From the NCBI GenBank assembly GCA_039814715.1, contig JBCCAR010000020.1, positions 1-64,000 of the forward strand: a stretch of 64,000 nucleotides of DNA. Direction: 5' to 3'. Positions within the stretch are counted from its first letter, which is position 1. Each line of letters begins with the position of its first letter. The position numbers and the translations under genes are program-made. Positions 24,711 to 33,751 of the stretch are shown one piece after another. Source of the stretch: CAKZYD01 sp039814715 (lineage in GTDB: Bacteria > Pseudomonadota > Alphaproteobacteria > Sphingomonadales > CAKZYD01). The notes under the pieces were generated by a model, which saw nothing but the letters and a program-made list of their open reading frames with translations, was not told the DNA's origin and searched no databases.

Positions 24711-25609
24711 CGGCGCAGGCGGCAAAGAAAACCCGGCTCATCTTAGTCACCGGCATGTCCGGCGCTGGCAAATCGACAGCGCTGAACGTGTTTGAAGACC
24801 TTGGGTATGAAGCGATTGACAATCTGCCCATACAGCTCATTCACCGTTTGCTGCGGACGCCAGATGTGAACCCGGAGCATGCAGAAGGGCGGCCCCTCGC
24901 CATTGGCGTTGATAGCCGTACGCGCTCTTTTACAGAGCGCCAAGCGCACGCCGATATAGAGCGCCTGCGGGAGATTGAGCATGTGGATCTTCAGCTCCTT
25001 TATTTTGATTGCTCCGACGCAGAACTCACCAAGCGCTATTCCAAAACCAGGCGCCGTCATCCCCTTGCGCTTGACCGTCCCATTGCTGACGGGATTGCGC
25101 GCGAGCGGCGCCATATGGAGGCTCTCAGGGAGATTAGTGATGTTTATTTTGATACAACAACGCTGAATATTCACGATCTCAAACGCCGTTTGATCGATCT
25201 GTTCGAGCCGAAACAATCGCAAGCGCTGACGCTAACGGTGATGTCTTTCGGCTTCGCGCGCGGTGTGCCCCGCGATGCCGATTTGATGTTCGATATGCGC
25301 TTTTTGCGCAATCCCCACTATGAGCGGGATCTGCGCGATAAAACGGGGATGGATGAAGCCGTTGCCGCCTATGTTGCGGCTGATAAAGACTTTGATGCCA
25401 TCTTTACAAACATCGCAGACTTGCTGCGCCAATTGCTGCCGCGCTATCAGCAAGAAGGCAAAGCCTATCTAACCGTAGCGATTGGCTGTACGGGCGGGCG
25501 CCATCGCTCCGTCTTTACCGCAGAATTGCTATCGAAAACGCTGGAAAAAGATGGCTATAAGGTGCACATAAGTCACCGGGATGTCGCGCTTGCGCCGGTG
25601 CAAGTCTAG
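24707..25609 (+). CDS. rapZ: RNase adapter / nucleotide-binding regulator RapZ
   Basis: RapZ (YvcJ family) is a P-loop protein that in E. coli binds GlcN6P and small RNAs to steer RNase E toward GlmZ and so controls GlmS. The 300-aa protein has Walker A GMSGAGKST (16-24) with the following GYEAIDNLP, and the C-terminal GCTGGRHRSV that binds the sugar phosphate in the E. coli protein. Clustering with hprK and PTS genes is the rule in Proteobacteria. It overlaps hprK, and the EIIA gene begins 39 bp after its stop. Confidence 0.96.
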   Translation: MTAQAAKKTRLILVTGMSGAGKSTALNVFEDLGYEAIDNLPIQLIHRLLRTPDVNPEHAEGRPLAIGVDSRTRSFTERQAHADIERLREIEHVDLQLLYFDCSDAELTKRYSKTRRRHPLALDRPIADGIARERRHMEALREISDVYFDTTTLNIHDLKRRLIDLFEPKQSQALTLTVMSFGFARGVPRDADLMFDMRFLRNPHYERDLRDKTGMDEAVAAYVAADKDFDAIFTNIADLLRQLLPRYQQEGKAYLTVAIGCTGGRHRSVFTAELLSKTLEKDGYKVHISHRDVALAPVQV

Positions 25610-25648
25610 CTGGTGAGAGGGCGGCCTGTAAGGAATGGCGCGCGTTCA

Positions 25649-26056
25649 ATGATTGGTTTGGTGATAGTCACACATGGCCGCCTGGCAGTGGAGTTTATTT
25701 CTGCCATGGAGCACGTGGTTGGCCCGCAAGCCCAAGTGCAAGCCGTGTGCATTGGCGCAGACGATGACATGGAAGGGCGGCGCGATGATATTCGCCAAGC
25801 CACGCAGAAGGTCGACACCGGCCAGGGCGTTATTATTTTAACGGACATGTTCGGCGGAACGCCGTCCAACCTGTCTATCAGCTTGCTATCTGATGGTGTG
25901 GTGGAGGTGATCGCAGGCGTTAATTTGCCAATGCTCATACGCCTGGCGTCCGTACGCAGCAAGGCAGGCCTTAGAGACGCGGTAAGCGCCGCGCAGGATG
26001 CGGGGCGCAATTACATTCACGTCGCATCACAACTTTTGCCCGCTGAAAAAGCTTAG
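25649..26056 (+). CDS. PTS EIIA component, mannose/fructose (EIIA-Man) type
   Basis: The 135-aa protein has the EIIA-Man fold with phospho-acceptor His9 in GLVIVTHGRLA and the conserved MFGGTPSN. No EIIB, EIIC or EIID permease genes are in the window, so it probably acts as a regulator receiving phosphate from HPr, as in other alphaproteobacterial regulatory PTS. I start at the ATG 25649, preceded by AAGGAA; the frame opens earlier at a GTG. HPr follows 53 bp downstream. Confidence 0.92.
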   Translation: MIGLVIVTHGRLAVEFISAMEHVVGPQAQVQAVCIGADDDMEGRRDDIRQATQKVDTGQGVIILTDMFGGTPSNLSISLLSDGVVEVIAGVNLPMLIRLASVRSKAGLRDAVSAAQDAGRNYIHVASQLLPAEKA

Positions 26057-26109
26057 AGCCCGCGCGGCAAACATTCACAAACAGCCAATTTGGGGAGACG
26101 CTGTTTTAA

Positions 26110-26391
26110 ATGGTCCAATTGAGCAATCAAAGCGCGACGCTTGAAATTCGCAACAAGCGCGGGCTTCACGCGCGTGCCTCCGCCCGCTTTGTGGAAACGG
26201 CAGCGCGTTACGACGCGGATGTGCGTGTTTCAAAAGATGGGATGGAAGTCATAGGCACATCTATTATGGGCCTGATGCTGCTTGCTGCATCTAAGGGCGA
26301 TACCATCCACCTGAATGTGACCGGCCAGGATGCTGCTGCGGCGCTTGATGCGCTGAGAACGCTCATTGCCGCGCGGTTTGACGAGGATTAG
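26110..26391 (+). CDS. ptsH: PTS phosphocarrier protein HPr
   Basis: The 93-aa protein carries phosphate from EI on His20 (KRGLHARAS). It keeps the regulatory serine region (MEVIGTSIMGLMLLAA, Ser51 corresponding to Ser46), consistent with being a target of the HprK encoded two genes upstream. GGGGAG lies about 12 bases before the ATG. EI starts 7 bp after its stop. It could equally be called NPr, as no sugar permease is present. Confidence 0.94.
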   Translation: MVQLSNQSATLEIRNKRGLHARASARFVETAARYDADVRVSKDGMEVIGTSIMGLMLLAASKGDTIHLNVTGQDAAAALDALRTLIAARFDED

Positions 26392-26398
26392 GCGGCTC

Positions 26399-28147
26399 AT
26401 GGCAACCAGAGCAGCAACTGGAAATCTCGTCTATGGTCAAGGCATTTCCATGGGTGTTGCGATTGGCAAAGCCTATGTGTTTGACCGCGGCCAAGCACGG
26501 GTTGCAAAATACACCTTAAAACAGAGCGAGATCGAGGCGGAACTTACGCGCTTTGATACAGCCGTCGCTGAGGCAAAAAACCAGCTTGATGAAGTCGATC
26601 GCCGCGCAAAGAACCTATCGGGCGCGGCAGAAGAAGAATTCTATCTCCTACTCAAAGCCCATGCGCAAATGCTGGAGAATTCCCGGCTTATTCGCTCGGT
26701 TGTTTCCGTCATCAAGCTCGAAAAGGTCAACGCTGAGGCTGGGGTTCAAGCGGCGATCGATCAGATCGCGGAAGACTTTCGCAAAATTGACGATCCCTAT
26801 CTGAGCGCGCGGCTCGACGATATACGTGAGGTTGGTCAGCGTTTGATAGCCAATTTAAGCGGCGACGAGCCAAGCCGGTTTGGCCACCTTGAAGACGGCA
26901 GCATTGTCATCGGCAACACAGTGAGCCCAGCTGATGTGGCGCTGATAGCTGACGCGCGTGTGGGCGGCTTCATCAGCGCCCAGGGCGGCGCGGAAGGTCA
27001 TACAGCCATCTTAGCGCGTGCGCTGGGACTGCCCGGCGTCGTGCAAGCCAGCGGTGTGTTAGGCAAGGTCGAAACAGGGGATTTGGTGGTTGTCGATGGC
27101 GCGACAGGCGCGGTTATTGTTAACCCGGATGTTGAGCAACAAGCGCTCTATCAAAGCTTACGCGATGATTTCGCTCAGGAAGTGGCTGATTTATCAAGCC
27201 TGCGCGATACCGAGGCGAAAACCACGGACGGACAGGTTATTTCGCTCGCAGCGAATATTGAATTGCCGCAGGAGGTGGGCTCTGTATTGGGCAGCGGCGC
27301 CGATGGCATAGGCCTCATGCGCTCGGAATTTCTATTCATGAACCGAGAAGACGTGCCGACGGAAGAGCAGCAGTTTCAGGCCTATAAAGGCTTGCTTGAA
27401 GCTATGCAGGGCCAGCCGGTCACTATCCGCACGCTTGATATTGGCTCAGATAAACTCTCTAGCGCGCTCCATGGGCATTTTCGTGAAGCAGAAAACCCAG
27501 CCCTTGGACTGCGCGCAATCCGCTTGTCGCTGAAAGATATTGACCTTCTAGAGGCGCAGCTATGTGCTTTGCTTCGGGCCGCCAATTATGGCCCCATGCG
27601 CATTTTGCTGCCGATGATTACAACGCCTGAGGAAGTGCGCCAAGTGCGGGCGGTGATGCTGCGGATGATCCGCCGTATGGCGCGCCGGGGTCAGCCAATT
27701 CCTGATCCCTTGCCCCCGCTGGGCGTGATGATTGAAGTGCCTGCAGCTGCGCTTGCGGCCGATGCGCTTGCCATGGAATGTGACTTCTTCTCCATCGGCA
27801 CCAATGATCTAACGATGTATACCCTCGCGATTGACCGCGGCAATGAGCAGGTCAGTGATCTCTATAATCCGCTTCACCCCGCCGTGCTGCGCCTCATTCA
27901 ATTTGCGACGGCGGCCGCGGATAAAGCAAACATCCCGATTAATCTTTGCGGCGAGATCGCGGGCGACCCACGCATGACGAAACTCCTACTCGGCCTAGGC
28001 CTGCGGCATTTTTCAATGTCTGCGCCGTCTTTGCCGCGCATTAAGCAACAGGTCATGCGCCTGTCGATTGATGAGTGCATCTTGTTTGCGGCAGAGATTA
28101 TGTCGATGACCGATGCGCGCAAGATTGGCGAAAGTCTTGCCAATTAG
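26399..28147 (+). CDS. ptsI: phosphoenolpyruvate-protein phosphotransferase (EI)
   Basis: EI transfers phosphate from PEP to HPr. The 582-aa protein is of normal EI length and lacks the N-terminal GAF domain that marks the nitrogen-type PtsP. The active His201 lies in GGAEGHTAILAR; LMRSEFLFM and the C-terminal PEP-binding barrel (SIGTNDLTMYTLAIDRGN, NLCGEIAGD) are intact. The ATG at 26399 lies 7 bp after ptsH. Together with hprK, EIIA and HPr it makes a complete phosphorelay without permease, implying a regulatory role. Confidence 0.94.
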   Translation: MATRAATGNLVYGQGISMGVAIGKAYVFDRGQARVAKYTLKQSEIEAELTRFDTAVAEAKNQLDEVDRRAKNLSGAAEEEFYLLLKAHAQMLENSRLIRSVVSVIKLEKVNAEAGVQAAIDQIAEDFRKIDDPYLSARLDDIREVGQRLIANLSGDEPSRFGHLEDGSIVIGNTVSPADVALIADARVGGFISAQGGAEGHTAILARALGLPGVVQASGVLGKVETGDLVVVDGATGAVIVNPDVEQQALYQSLRDDFAQEVADLSSLRDTEAKTTDGQVISLAANIELPQEVGSVLGSGADGIGLMRSEFLFMNREDVPTEEQQFQAYKGLLEAMQGQPVTIRTLDIGSDKLSSALHGHFREAENPALGLRAIRLSLKDIDLLEAQLCALLRAANYGPMRILLPMITTPEEVRQVRAVMLRMIRRMARRGQPIPDPLPPLGVMIEVPAAALAADALAMECDFFSIGTNDLTMYTLAIDRGNEQVSDLYNPLHPAVLRLIQFATAAADKANIPINLCGEIAGDPRMTKLLLGLGLRHFSMSAPSLPRIKQQVMRLSIDECILFAAEIMSMTDARKIGESLAN

Positions 28148-28307
28148 TCTGCCTAATGTAATCAAATAACGATATCTTTATATCTTTGTGGTGTTTGGTT
28201 GAACTTCATAGGCTTGCTGCCCTATAGCAGTCGCCAGAATGACGACGCCTAAGCGGCTTTTGCCGCCTTGCAGGCTAATCAAACACGATGAAAAGGACCG
28301 TGCGACC

Positions 28308-29702
28308 ATGAGCAACGACTATATCATTAAAGATATTTCACTCGCGGATTGGGGCCGCAAGGAGATTGAAATTGCTGAGACCGAAATGCCTGGCCTCATG
28401 GCGCTTCGCGAAGAATATGGTGATGCGCAGCCGCTTAAAGGTGCGCGCATTGCCGGCTCCTTGCACATGACCATTCAAACAGCGGTGCTGATTGAGACGT
28501 TGACCGCCCTGGGGGCAGAAGTGCGCTGGGCTTCCTGCAATATCTTCTCAACCCAGGATCAAGCTGCTGCGGCCATCGCGGCAACAGGTGTGCCTGTGTT
28601 CGCCGTAAAAGGCGAAACGCTGGACGAATATTGGGACTATGCCGACAAGATTTTTCATTGGGGGGATGGCGAAGTGGCCAACATGATCTTGGATGACGGC
28701 GGTGATGCGACCATGTACATTCTGCTTGGCGAGAAAGCAGAAAAAGACATTTCCGTTCTCGATAACCCAGGCAATGAAGAGGAAGTGGCCTTTTTTGCCA
28801 CCATTAAAAAACGCATCAAAGAAAGCCCAGGCTGGTTTGCAAAAGCGCGCGCGTCTATCCAAGGTGTGTCGGAAGAAACCACCACGGGCGTCCTGCGCCT
28901 GTATGAGCTTGCGAAAAAGAACGAGCTTCCATTCCCGGCCATTAACGTGAATGACAGTGTGACGAAGTCCAAGTTTGACAACCTCTATGGGTGCCGCGAG
29001 AGCCTTGTCGACGGCATTCGCCGCGCGACCGACGTTATGCTCTCTGGTAAAGTGGCCGTTGTCTGCGGTTATGGCGACGTTGGGAAAGGCTCTGCAGCTT
29101 CGCTGCGCCAGGGCGGTGCACGCGTCATGGTGACCGAAATTGATCCGATTTGCGCCCTGCAGGCGGCTATGGAAGGCTATGAAGTCGTCACCATGGACGA
29201 AGCAGCGAAAGTGGCTGATGTGTTCGTCACTGCCACTGGCAACAAAGACGTCATCACCATCGATCACATGCGCGACATGAAAGATCGGTCCATTGTCTGC
29301 AACATTGGCCACTTTGATTCAGAAATCCAAATCGCCGCCATGCAGAATTACAAGTGGGATGAGATCAAACCACAAGTTGACCAAGTAGAGTTCCCTGACG
29401 GCAAAAAGCTGATCGTGCTTGCCAAAGGCCGACTTGTAAACCTCGCCTGCGCAACAGGGCACCCAAGCTTTGTGATGTCAGCCTCCTTCACCAACCAAGT
29501 GCTTGCGCAAATTGAGCTTTGGACCAAAGGGGATCAGTATGACAATAAAGTCTATGTGCTGCCGAAGCACCTCGACGAGAAGGTGGCTGAGTTGCACCTT
29601 GCCAAGCTTGGCGCAACGCTCACCAAACTGAGTGATGATCAAGCCGATTACATCGGCGTCCCCGTCGATGGGCCCAAGAAGCCAGAGCATTATCGCTACT
29701 GA
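28308..29702 (+). CDS. ahcY: adenosylhomocysteinase
   Basis: AhcY hydrolyses S-adenosylhomocysteine to adenosine and homocysteine, clearing the inhibitor of methyltransferases. The 464-aa protein has the NAD-binding GYGDVGKGSA and the substrate motifs (SLHMTIQTAVLIETL, NVNDSVTKSKFDN, GHFDSEIQ) and ends in KPEHYRY. The ATG at 28308 has AAAAGGA about 10 bases upstream; the frame extends 23 codons earlier but without typical sequence. It lies 160 bp after ptsI with its own leader and is followed by a strong terminator. The chvGI-PTS-ahcY order is conserved in alphaproteobacteria. Confidence 0.97.
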   Translation: MSNDYIIKDISLADWGRKEIEIAETEMPGLMALREEYGDAQPLKGARIAGSLHMTIQTAVLIETLTALGAEVRWASCNIFSTQDQAAAAIAATGVPVFAVKGETLDEYWDYADKIFHWGDGEVANMILDDGGDATMYILLGEKAEKDISVLDNPGNEEEVAFFATIKKRIKESPGWFAKARASIQGVSEETTTGVLRLYELAKKNELPFPAINVNDSVTKSKFDNLYGCRESLVDGIRRATDVMLSGKVAVVCGYGDVGKGSAASLRQGGARVMVTEIDPICALQAAMEGYEVVTMDEAAKVADVFVTATGNKDVITIDHMRDMKDRSIVCNIGHFDSEIQIAAMQNYKWDEIKPQVDQVEFPDGKKLIVLAKGRLVNLACATGHPSFVMSASFTNQVLAQIELWTKGDQYDNKVYVLPKHLDEKVAELHLAKLGATLTKLSDDQADYIGVPVDGPKKPEHYRY

Positions 29703-29726
29703 TAACTGGGCGCTTTGCGCGTTCAC

Positions 29727-29766
29727 AAAAATCCCCCAGGAAGCGCTATCTCCCTGGGGGATTTTT
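29727..29766. terminator. bidirectional Rho-independent terminator after ahcY
   Basis: AAAAATCCCCCAGG pairs with CCTGGGGGATTTTT around a 12-base loop. The A-tract and T-tract on both sides make it work for ahcY (plus) and for the convergent DUF4198 gene (minus). Confidence 0.95.
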
Positions 29767-29767
29767 G

Positions 29768-30580
29768 TTAGGGGAGCTCGAAGACAAAGCTGGTGAAAAT
29801 CGTTTCATAATCAGCGAGTTTATTGCCAGGATTAGCCCAGGCCCAGATGACATTGACTTTCCACGCGCCGCTTTCGCGCAGCGCAAATTCAGCCTTGCCC
29901 TGCGCGTCCGTGCGCGCTTCGGTGAAGGGCTCGGTGGTTTTCTCTAAATATGTCAGGTCTATCAAAGCCCCTTCCAGCGGTGTGCCGCGGAATAAGACTT
30001 GGACGGGCAAGGTCTCTCCAGGTTTGAGGCTCGCCGGGTGAAGCAATGGTACGATTTCTAACGTGTGGCCAATGGGCTGAGTGACATGGTCATCCAACGT
30101 ATCGCCAACTTGCAACAGCACTTTCGCGCGGCGTGAATACAGCTCTGTTCCCGATGTATCCATTTTCTCCTTGGCCTTGCGATCCGCCAAGACAGCGCTC
30201 AAGCCTTCAGATTTGGCGTATTTGTTGAATCTCTTTGCTTCTAAGTCACTCAGGCTATGGAAGCTCTCAAAGGCGGCGATGTAGCTGCCGGGCGCTGCCA
30301 AGTTGGCGGAAGCGCTGCCCTGCGCTTTGTTCATAGAGGGTTTGATTGAGGCCAGGAGGCTGCTGGTCCCTCCGCGCCCATACGCGCGCAATGCGACTAT
30401 CCGGTCCCAGCGTAGGTCCCAGGGCGTGACTTCATCATCATGGCCGATAACGAATTGAAGGTCGACCTGGCCAGGCTCATCCAAGTTGAAGGACGATGGC
30501 TGTAACCAAAAGTCATGCGCCTGCGCGGCAGGAGAGGCAAATAGGATAGCGGCAGTGGCGGCAGAGAAAAAGTGTTTCAT
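29768..30580 (-). CDS. DUF4198-type periplasmic protein
   Basis: The 270-aa exported protein has a signal peptide ending AAQAHDFWLQP; the HDFWL start after cleavage is typical of DUF4198 proteins. These are beta-sandwich periplasmic proteins often encoded next to TonB receptors or Ni/Co transporters. The C-terminal half has an Ig/carboxypeptidase-regulatory-like part (LPVQVLFRGTPLEGALIDLTYL...TDAQGKAEFAL). The N-terminal His could bind a metal. It lies 29 bp downstream of a TonB-dependent receptor and is presumably co-transcribed with it, implying help in metal or metal-chelate uptake. Confidence 0.85.
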   Translation of the reverse strand: MKHFFSAATAAILFASPAAQAHDFWLQPSSFNLDEPGQVDLQFVIGHDDEVTPWDLRWDRIVALRAYGRGGTSSLLASIKPSMNKAQGSASANLAAPGSYIAAFESFHSLSDLEAKRFNKYAKSEGLSAVLADRKAKEKMDTSGTELYSRRAKVLLQVGDTLDDHVTQPIGHTLEIVPLLHPASLKPGETLPVQVLFRGTPLEGALIDLTYLEKTTEPFTEARTDAQGKAEFALRESGAWKVNVIWAWANPGNKLADYETIFTSFVFELP

Positions 30581-30609
30581 GAGTGTCTCCTGGTGTTGAG
30601 CAACGGACT

Positions 30610-32733
30610 TTAGAACGTGACGGAACCGCGGATGCGAAACAGGCGTGGTTCGCCTTGGTTCACTTGTAGATCATTGCGGGCGAGAAAATAGCGTTCATCA
30701 AAGGCATTGGCTAGGAAAGCGTCAATGCGGAAGCGGTCGATTGCATATGAGGCGCCAAGATCGACCACGGTATAGCTCGGTCGCTCGACCGCGTTCGAGA
30801 TGGAGGCCTGGGCCGAACCAACATAGCTGATGCTTGCATTCACGCGCAGGTTTCTAAGGAAACCTTCTTGGAAGGAATAGGAAGCAAAGGCGTTGGCCCG
30901 GTGGCGCGGTGCGCCGGGGCGCTGGTTTCCGATGCGGGTGATGTCTGTGTCTTCCGTGACCTCGGTATCGAGAAACAAGTATCCAAAGCGTAGATCGATG
31001 GCGTCTGTGGGGGAATAGAGAATATCGGCTTCAAATCCGCGGCTGCGTTCCTCACCAACTTGCACCAAAAAGGCCGCATCTTGTGGATCATCGACCAGAA
31101 TTCCTTCTCGGTTCAAGCTAAAGATAGAGAATGTTGCGGTCACGCCTTCAAGTTCAGACACTTTCAACCCGAGTTCAATCTGGTTGTAGCGCTCAGGGTC
31201 AAACTGTTCGCCCGTGCGGCTGCGCTCTTCAGCAAGACCAGCGTTCGCGTCATATCCGGTATTGTAGCCGGTAAAGACAGAGACCGTGTCTGAGAGGGCA
31301 TAGCTGCCGCCAATTTGGAACAGGGTATCGCTGAGGCTTTCGTCTAGGCCGAAGCTATTGGTGAAGTCAGACCAAATATGACGGACAGCGCCGGTGATCG
31401 TCGCATTGCCCGCACGCACGACGTCTTGCGCGAAAATCTCTGTAAAAGAGCGGAAGGTGTCAAACACGAACGGCGTGCCTGTGGTCAGCGGCTGGTCCAG
31501 ATAGGTTGGGTTTACAACGCTGATATCGGGCACCTGATCATTGGGGACAGAGCGGTTGTCGATAAACACATCGATCTCATAATACTCCGCGCCTACGATC
31601 AGATCATGCTGAATGCTTCCCGTCGTGAAGTCAGCGCCAACAAAACCGCGGGCGTTGTATTGCTCTTCATCGAGAACCAATTCACGTGCCCGGGTTCGGG
31701 TCACAGTCAGCGTCTCCGGATCGAGCGCGCTGAGCGTTCGGGTCTCGGCCTGGTCAAAATTCACGCGGGTCCGGCGGCCGGCAAATTGCGCGCGCAGGAC
31801 GTCGCTGAATTGGTATTTCAGCTCCAAGGTGAGCATGTTCCCATAAGAATCTGTAAAGTCGAACTCTGGCTCGCCCAGGTAGGTCGAGCGGTCGATCTCA
31901 ACGCCCGCAACTTCAACAATCGTGCCCCCGCTTGGAAGGCCAACGCGCGTCATGGCGTTATCGTCGCGGTTGGCGAAATTCTCATAGATTACTGCCGCTT
32001 CGAGCCGGTCATCTGGTGATGTGTAGGACACAACGGCTGAAAAGTTATCTCGTTCGATTTCAGAGAAGTCGATGAAACTGTCGGACCGCTCAAGCTCCCC
32101 GGTCACACGTATGCCGAAACCAGCACCTAGCGCTGCCGACACATCTCCCGTGACTATTTTCGTGTCTCTCGTGCCGAAACTGGCAGTGACATTGGCATAA
32201 AACTCTTCAAGGGGGCGCTTGGTAATCAGGTTCACAACGCCGCCAGCGCCGCCTGTACCATAGACCAGCCCAGCGGGCCCTTTGAGGATATCCACCCGGG
32301 AGAGTGTGTTCAGCGCAGATTGGTCAATGTCTGAAAAATCGACATCGCGCAGGCCATCGCGAAAGACGACAGCATCTTGGCCGCGCAGCTGCAGGGATGC
32401 GGCCCCGAAAGGCGTGGTTCTGGCCAAGAAATTGGAGGCGCCTGGCACATTTTGAAAGAGTTGCGCCAGGGACAGTGCGCCCGTATCGCGGATAAAGCCC
32501 TCTGTTAAGACTTGGACGGACTGCGGAATGTCCTGGATATCAAGAGGCGACAAACCAAACACCGCGCTGGTCTTCGCCGCATAGTCTGTCGCAGGGCGGC
32601 GCCCCGTAATAATGATTTCATCGACATCGACTGGTTGTGCGGCTGCATCTGCCTTGGCGAGCTGGGCGCTTAGCCCAAAACACATGAGCGACACGGTTGC
32701 AGACAAGCCGAAGCGTAAGGAAAAAGAGCACAT
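30610..32733 (-). CDS. TonB-dependent siderophore receptor
   Basis: The 707-aa outer-membrane receptor has a signal peptide and a TonB-box-like stretch (DVDEIIITGRR). A plug domain follows (IPQSVQVLTEGFIRDTGA...VDILKGPAGLVYGTGGAGGVVNLITKRP) and then a 22-strand barrel ending FRIRGSVTF with terminal Phe. The NVPGASN and DGLRDVDFSD elements fit FhuA/FoxA-like siderophore receptors. I start at ATG 32733; the frame begins five codons earlier at TTG. No Fur box could be made out in the 187 bp upstream. The DUF4198 gene follows at 29 bp. Confidence 0.93.
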   Translation of the reverse strand: MCSFSLRFGLSATVSLMCFGLSAQLAKADAAAQPVDVDEIIITGRRPATDYAAKTSAVFGLSPLDIQDIPQSVQVLTEGFIRDTGALSLAQLFQNVPGASNFLARTTPFGAASLQLRGQDAVVFRDGLRDVDFSDIDQSALNTLSRVDILKGPAGLVYGTGGAGGVVNLITKRPLEEFYANVTASFGTRDTKIVTGDVSAALGAGFGIRVTGELERSDSFIDFSEIERDNFSAVVSYTSPDDRLEAAVIYENFANRDDNAMTRVGLPSGGTIVEVAGVEIDRSTYLGEPEFDFTDSYGNMLTLELKYQFSDVLRAQFAGRRTRVNFDQAETRTLSALDPETLTVTRTRARELVLDEEQYNARGFVGADFTTGSIQHDLIVGAEYYEIDVFIDNRSVPNDQVPDISVVNPTYLDQPLTTGTPFVFDTFRSFTEIFAQDVVRAGNATITGAVRHIWSDFTNSFGLDESLSDTLFQIGGSYALSDTVSVFTGYNTGYDANAGLAEERSRTGEQFDPERYNQIELGLKVSELEGVTATFSIFSLNREGILVDDPQDAAFLVQVGEERSRGFEADILYSPTDAIDLRFGYLFLDTEVTEDTDITRIGNQRPGAPRHRANAFASYSFQEGFLRNLRVNASISYVGSAQASISNAVERPSYTVVDLGASYAIDRFRIDAFLANAFDERYFLARNDLQVNQGEPRLFRIRGSVTF

Positions 32734-32920
32734 GAAAAAATCGTCCAAATGTCGTTGAAAGAGGCGATCGCCATCTAAGGAAACGCGTACTTGTGCCCCA
32801 ATTGCGGCGGGTATGCAGCGGGCGCATGACAGTTTTTTGGCTAGGCGATGACTCTTTGATGACTCCAGCGGGCCCTAACCTTGATGCGGTATACTCTAAA
32901 TTAGTCGGTGCCTTACAGAC

Positions 32921-33646
32921 TTACGGACGCTCCAGCGAGATCAGCTCATAATGCGTCAGCATCGGTGCTGCACAATGGCCCTTCACCATGACGAAGTCAT
33001 CGTCTGCCGTCACCCACACATCATAAGCAGGGTGCTGGCCGTCCATGCCAGCAGAGCCATCGTCGACAAAGCGGAAATGATGGGTTTTGAAGGTGCCTGC
33101 CGGTACTATCGTTTCTTCATCGCCAACATACTCCGCCCAAATATTGACCTCAGCGATCAGAGGCGCGGTCGCGCCGCGGTGATCAGGTGACGGCAGATAG
33201 ACGTGCACTTGGCGTTTATGCGGACCTTTTGAGAGGTCCATCTTCCTCATCAAATAGCCATCTGCGACCACGGGGTGTGTGCCAAAGCCATCAAGGGGCT
33301 CATCGATCGCTTTTTTCTGGCTGACGCGGCCAAGGGACGGGGAGAATGTCTCGCACTCCACATAGTCTGGCGTAAAATTAAACCAGCCGGTCCCCAAAAA
33401 CTTATCATCCAAGCTCAGCCGAACGAAGCAATCTATCGGGCTGCCGCGCTCATCGAGCGAATAGGTGATATCGCGCAACACCGTAGGGGCTGGTTCTTCA
33501 ATTTCGCACATGGCGCGCAAGGTGGTTTTGCCGTCGCTATGATGCGTGAAATGGAAATGCTCAATCCCACGCCGCTGATCCATCCGCTCAGGCTTTTTGG
33601 ACGTATAAAGCATGGTGCCGCGAATGTTGCGGTGTTTCATGGTCAT
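32921..33646 (-). CDS. cytoplasmic protein of unknown function, DUF3108-like
   Basis: The 241-aa protein has no signal peptide or membrane helix and looks wholly beta-rich. The C-terminal part (YVGDEETIVPAGTFKTHHFRF, then HPAYDVWVTADDDFVMVKGHC) resembles the DUF3108/lipid-binding-like beta barrel, in which PAGxFxTxHxxF recurs. Function unknown. AAGGGAG lies about 8 bases before the ATG at 33646. A perfect 18-bp palindrome sits immediately upstream, so the gene is probably under a dedicated repressor, which is not encoded next to it. GC and codon use look like the neighbours. Confidence 0.75.
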   Translation of the reverse strand: MTMKHRNIRGTMLYTSKKPERMDQRRGIEHFHFTHHSDGKTTLRAMCEIEEPAPTVLRDITYSLDERGSPIDCFVRLSLDDKFLGTGWFNFTPDYVECETFSPSLGRVSQKKAIDEPLDGFGTHPVVADGYLMRKMDLSKGPHKRQVHVYLPSPDHRGATAPLIAEVNIWAEYVGDEETIVPAGTFKTHHFRFVDDGSAGMDGQHPAYDVWVTADDDFVMVKGHCAAPMLTHYELISLERP

Positions 33647-33659
33647 GGCTGGTCTCCCT

Positions 33660-33677
33660 TATTTGTCCGGACAAATA
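33660..33677. promoter_or_regulatory. 18-bp perfect palindrome, operator of the DUF3108-like gene
   Basis: TATTTGTCC followed directly by GGACAAATA is a perfect palindrome 13 bp before the start codon, just 5' of the ribosome site. The size and TTGTCCGGACAA core suit a homodimeric repressor of the TetR or GntR type. No cognate regulator gene is adjacent. Confidence 0.75.
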
Positions 33678-33751
33678 TAGCGCGGTGGGCGGGAATGAAC
33701 AGCGCAGAATTAGGGGCTTTTTAAAATGAAAACGGCGCGCTGAAACAGGCT

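Noticed and set aside
28148..28307. Possible SAH or SAM riboswitch in the ahcY leader, where GCCT/AGGC and CGGC/GCCG stems can pair.
   Set aside because: The conserved residues of the SAH riboswitch core, and those of SAM-II, SAM-V and SAM/SAH motifs as I remember them, are absent. The hairpin alone is not evidence.
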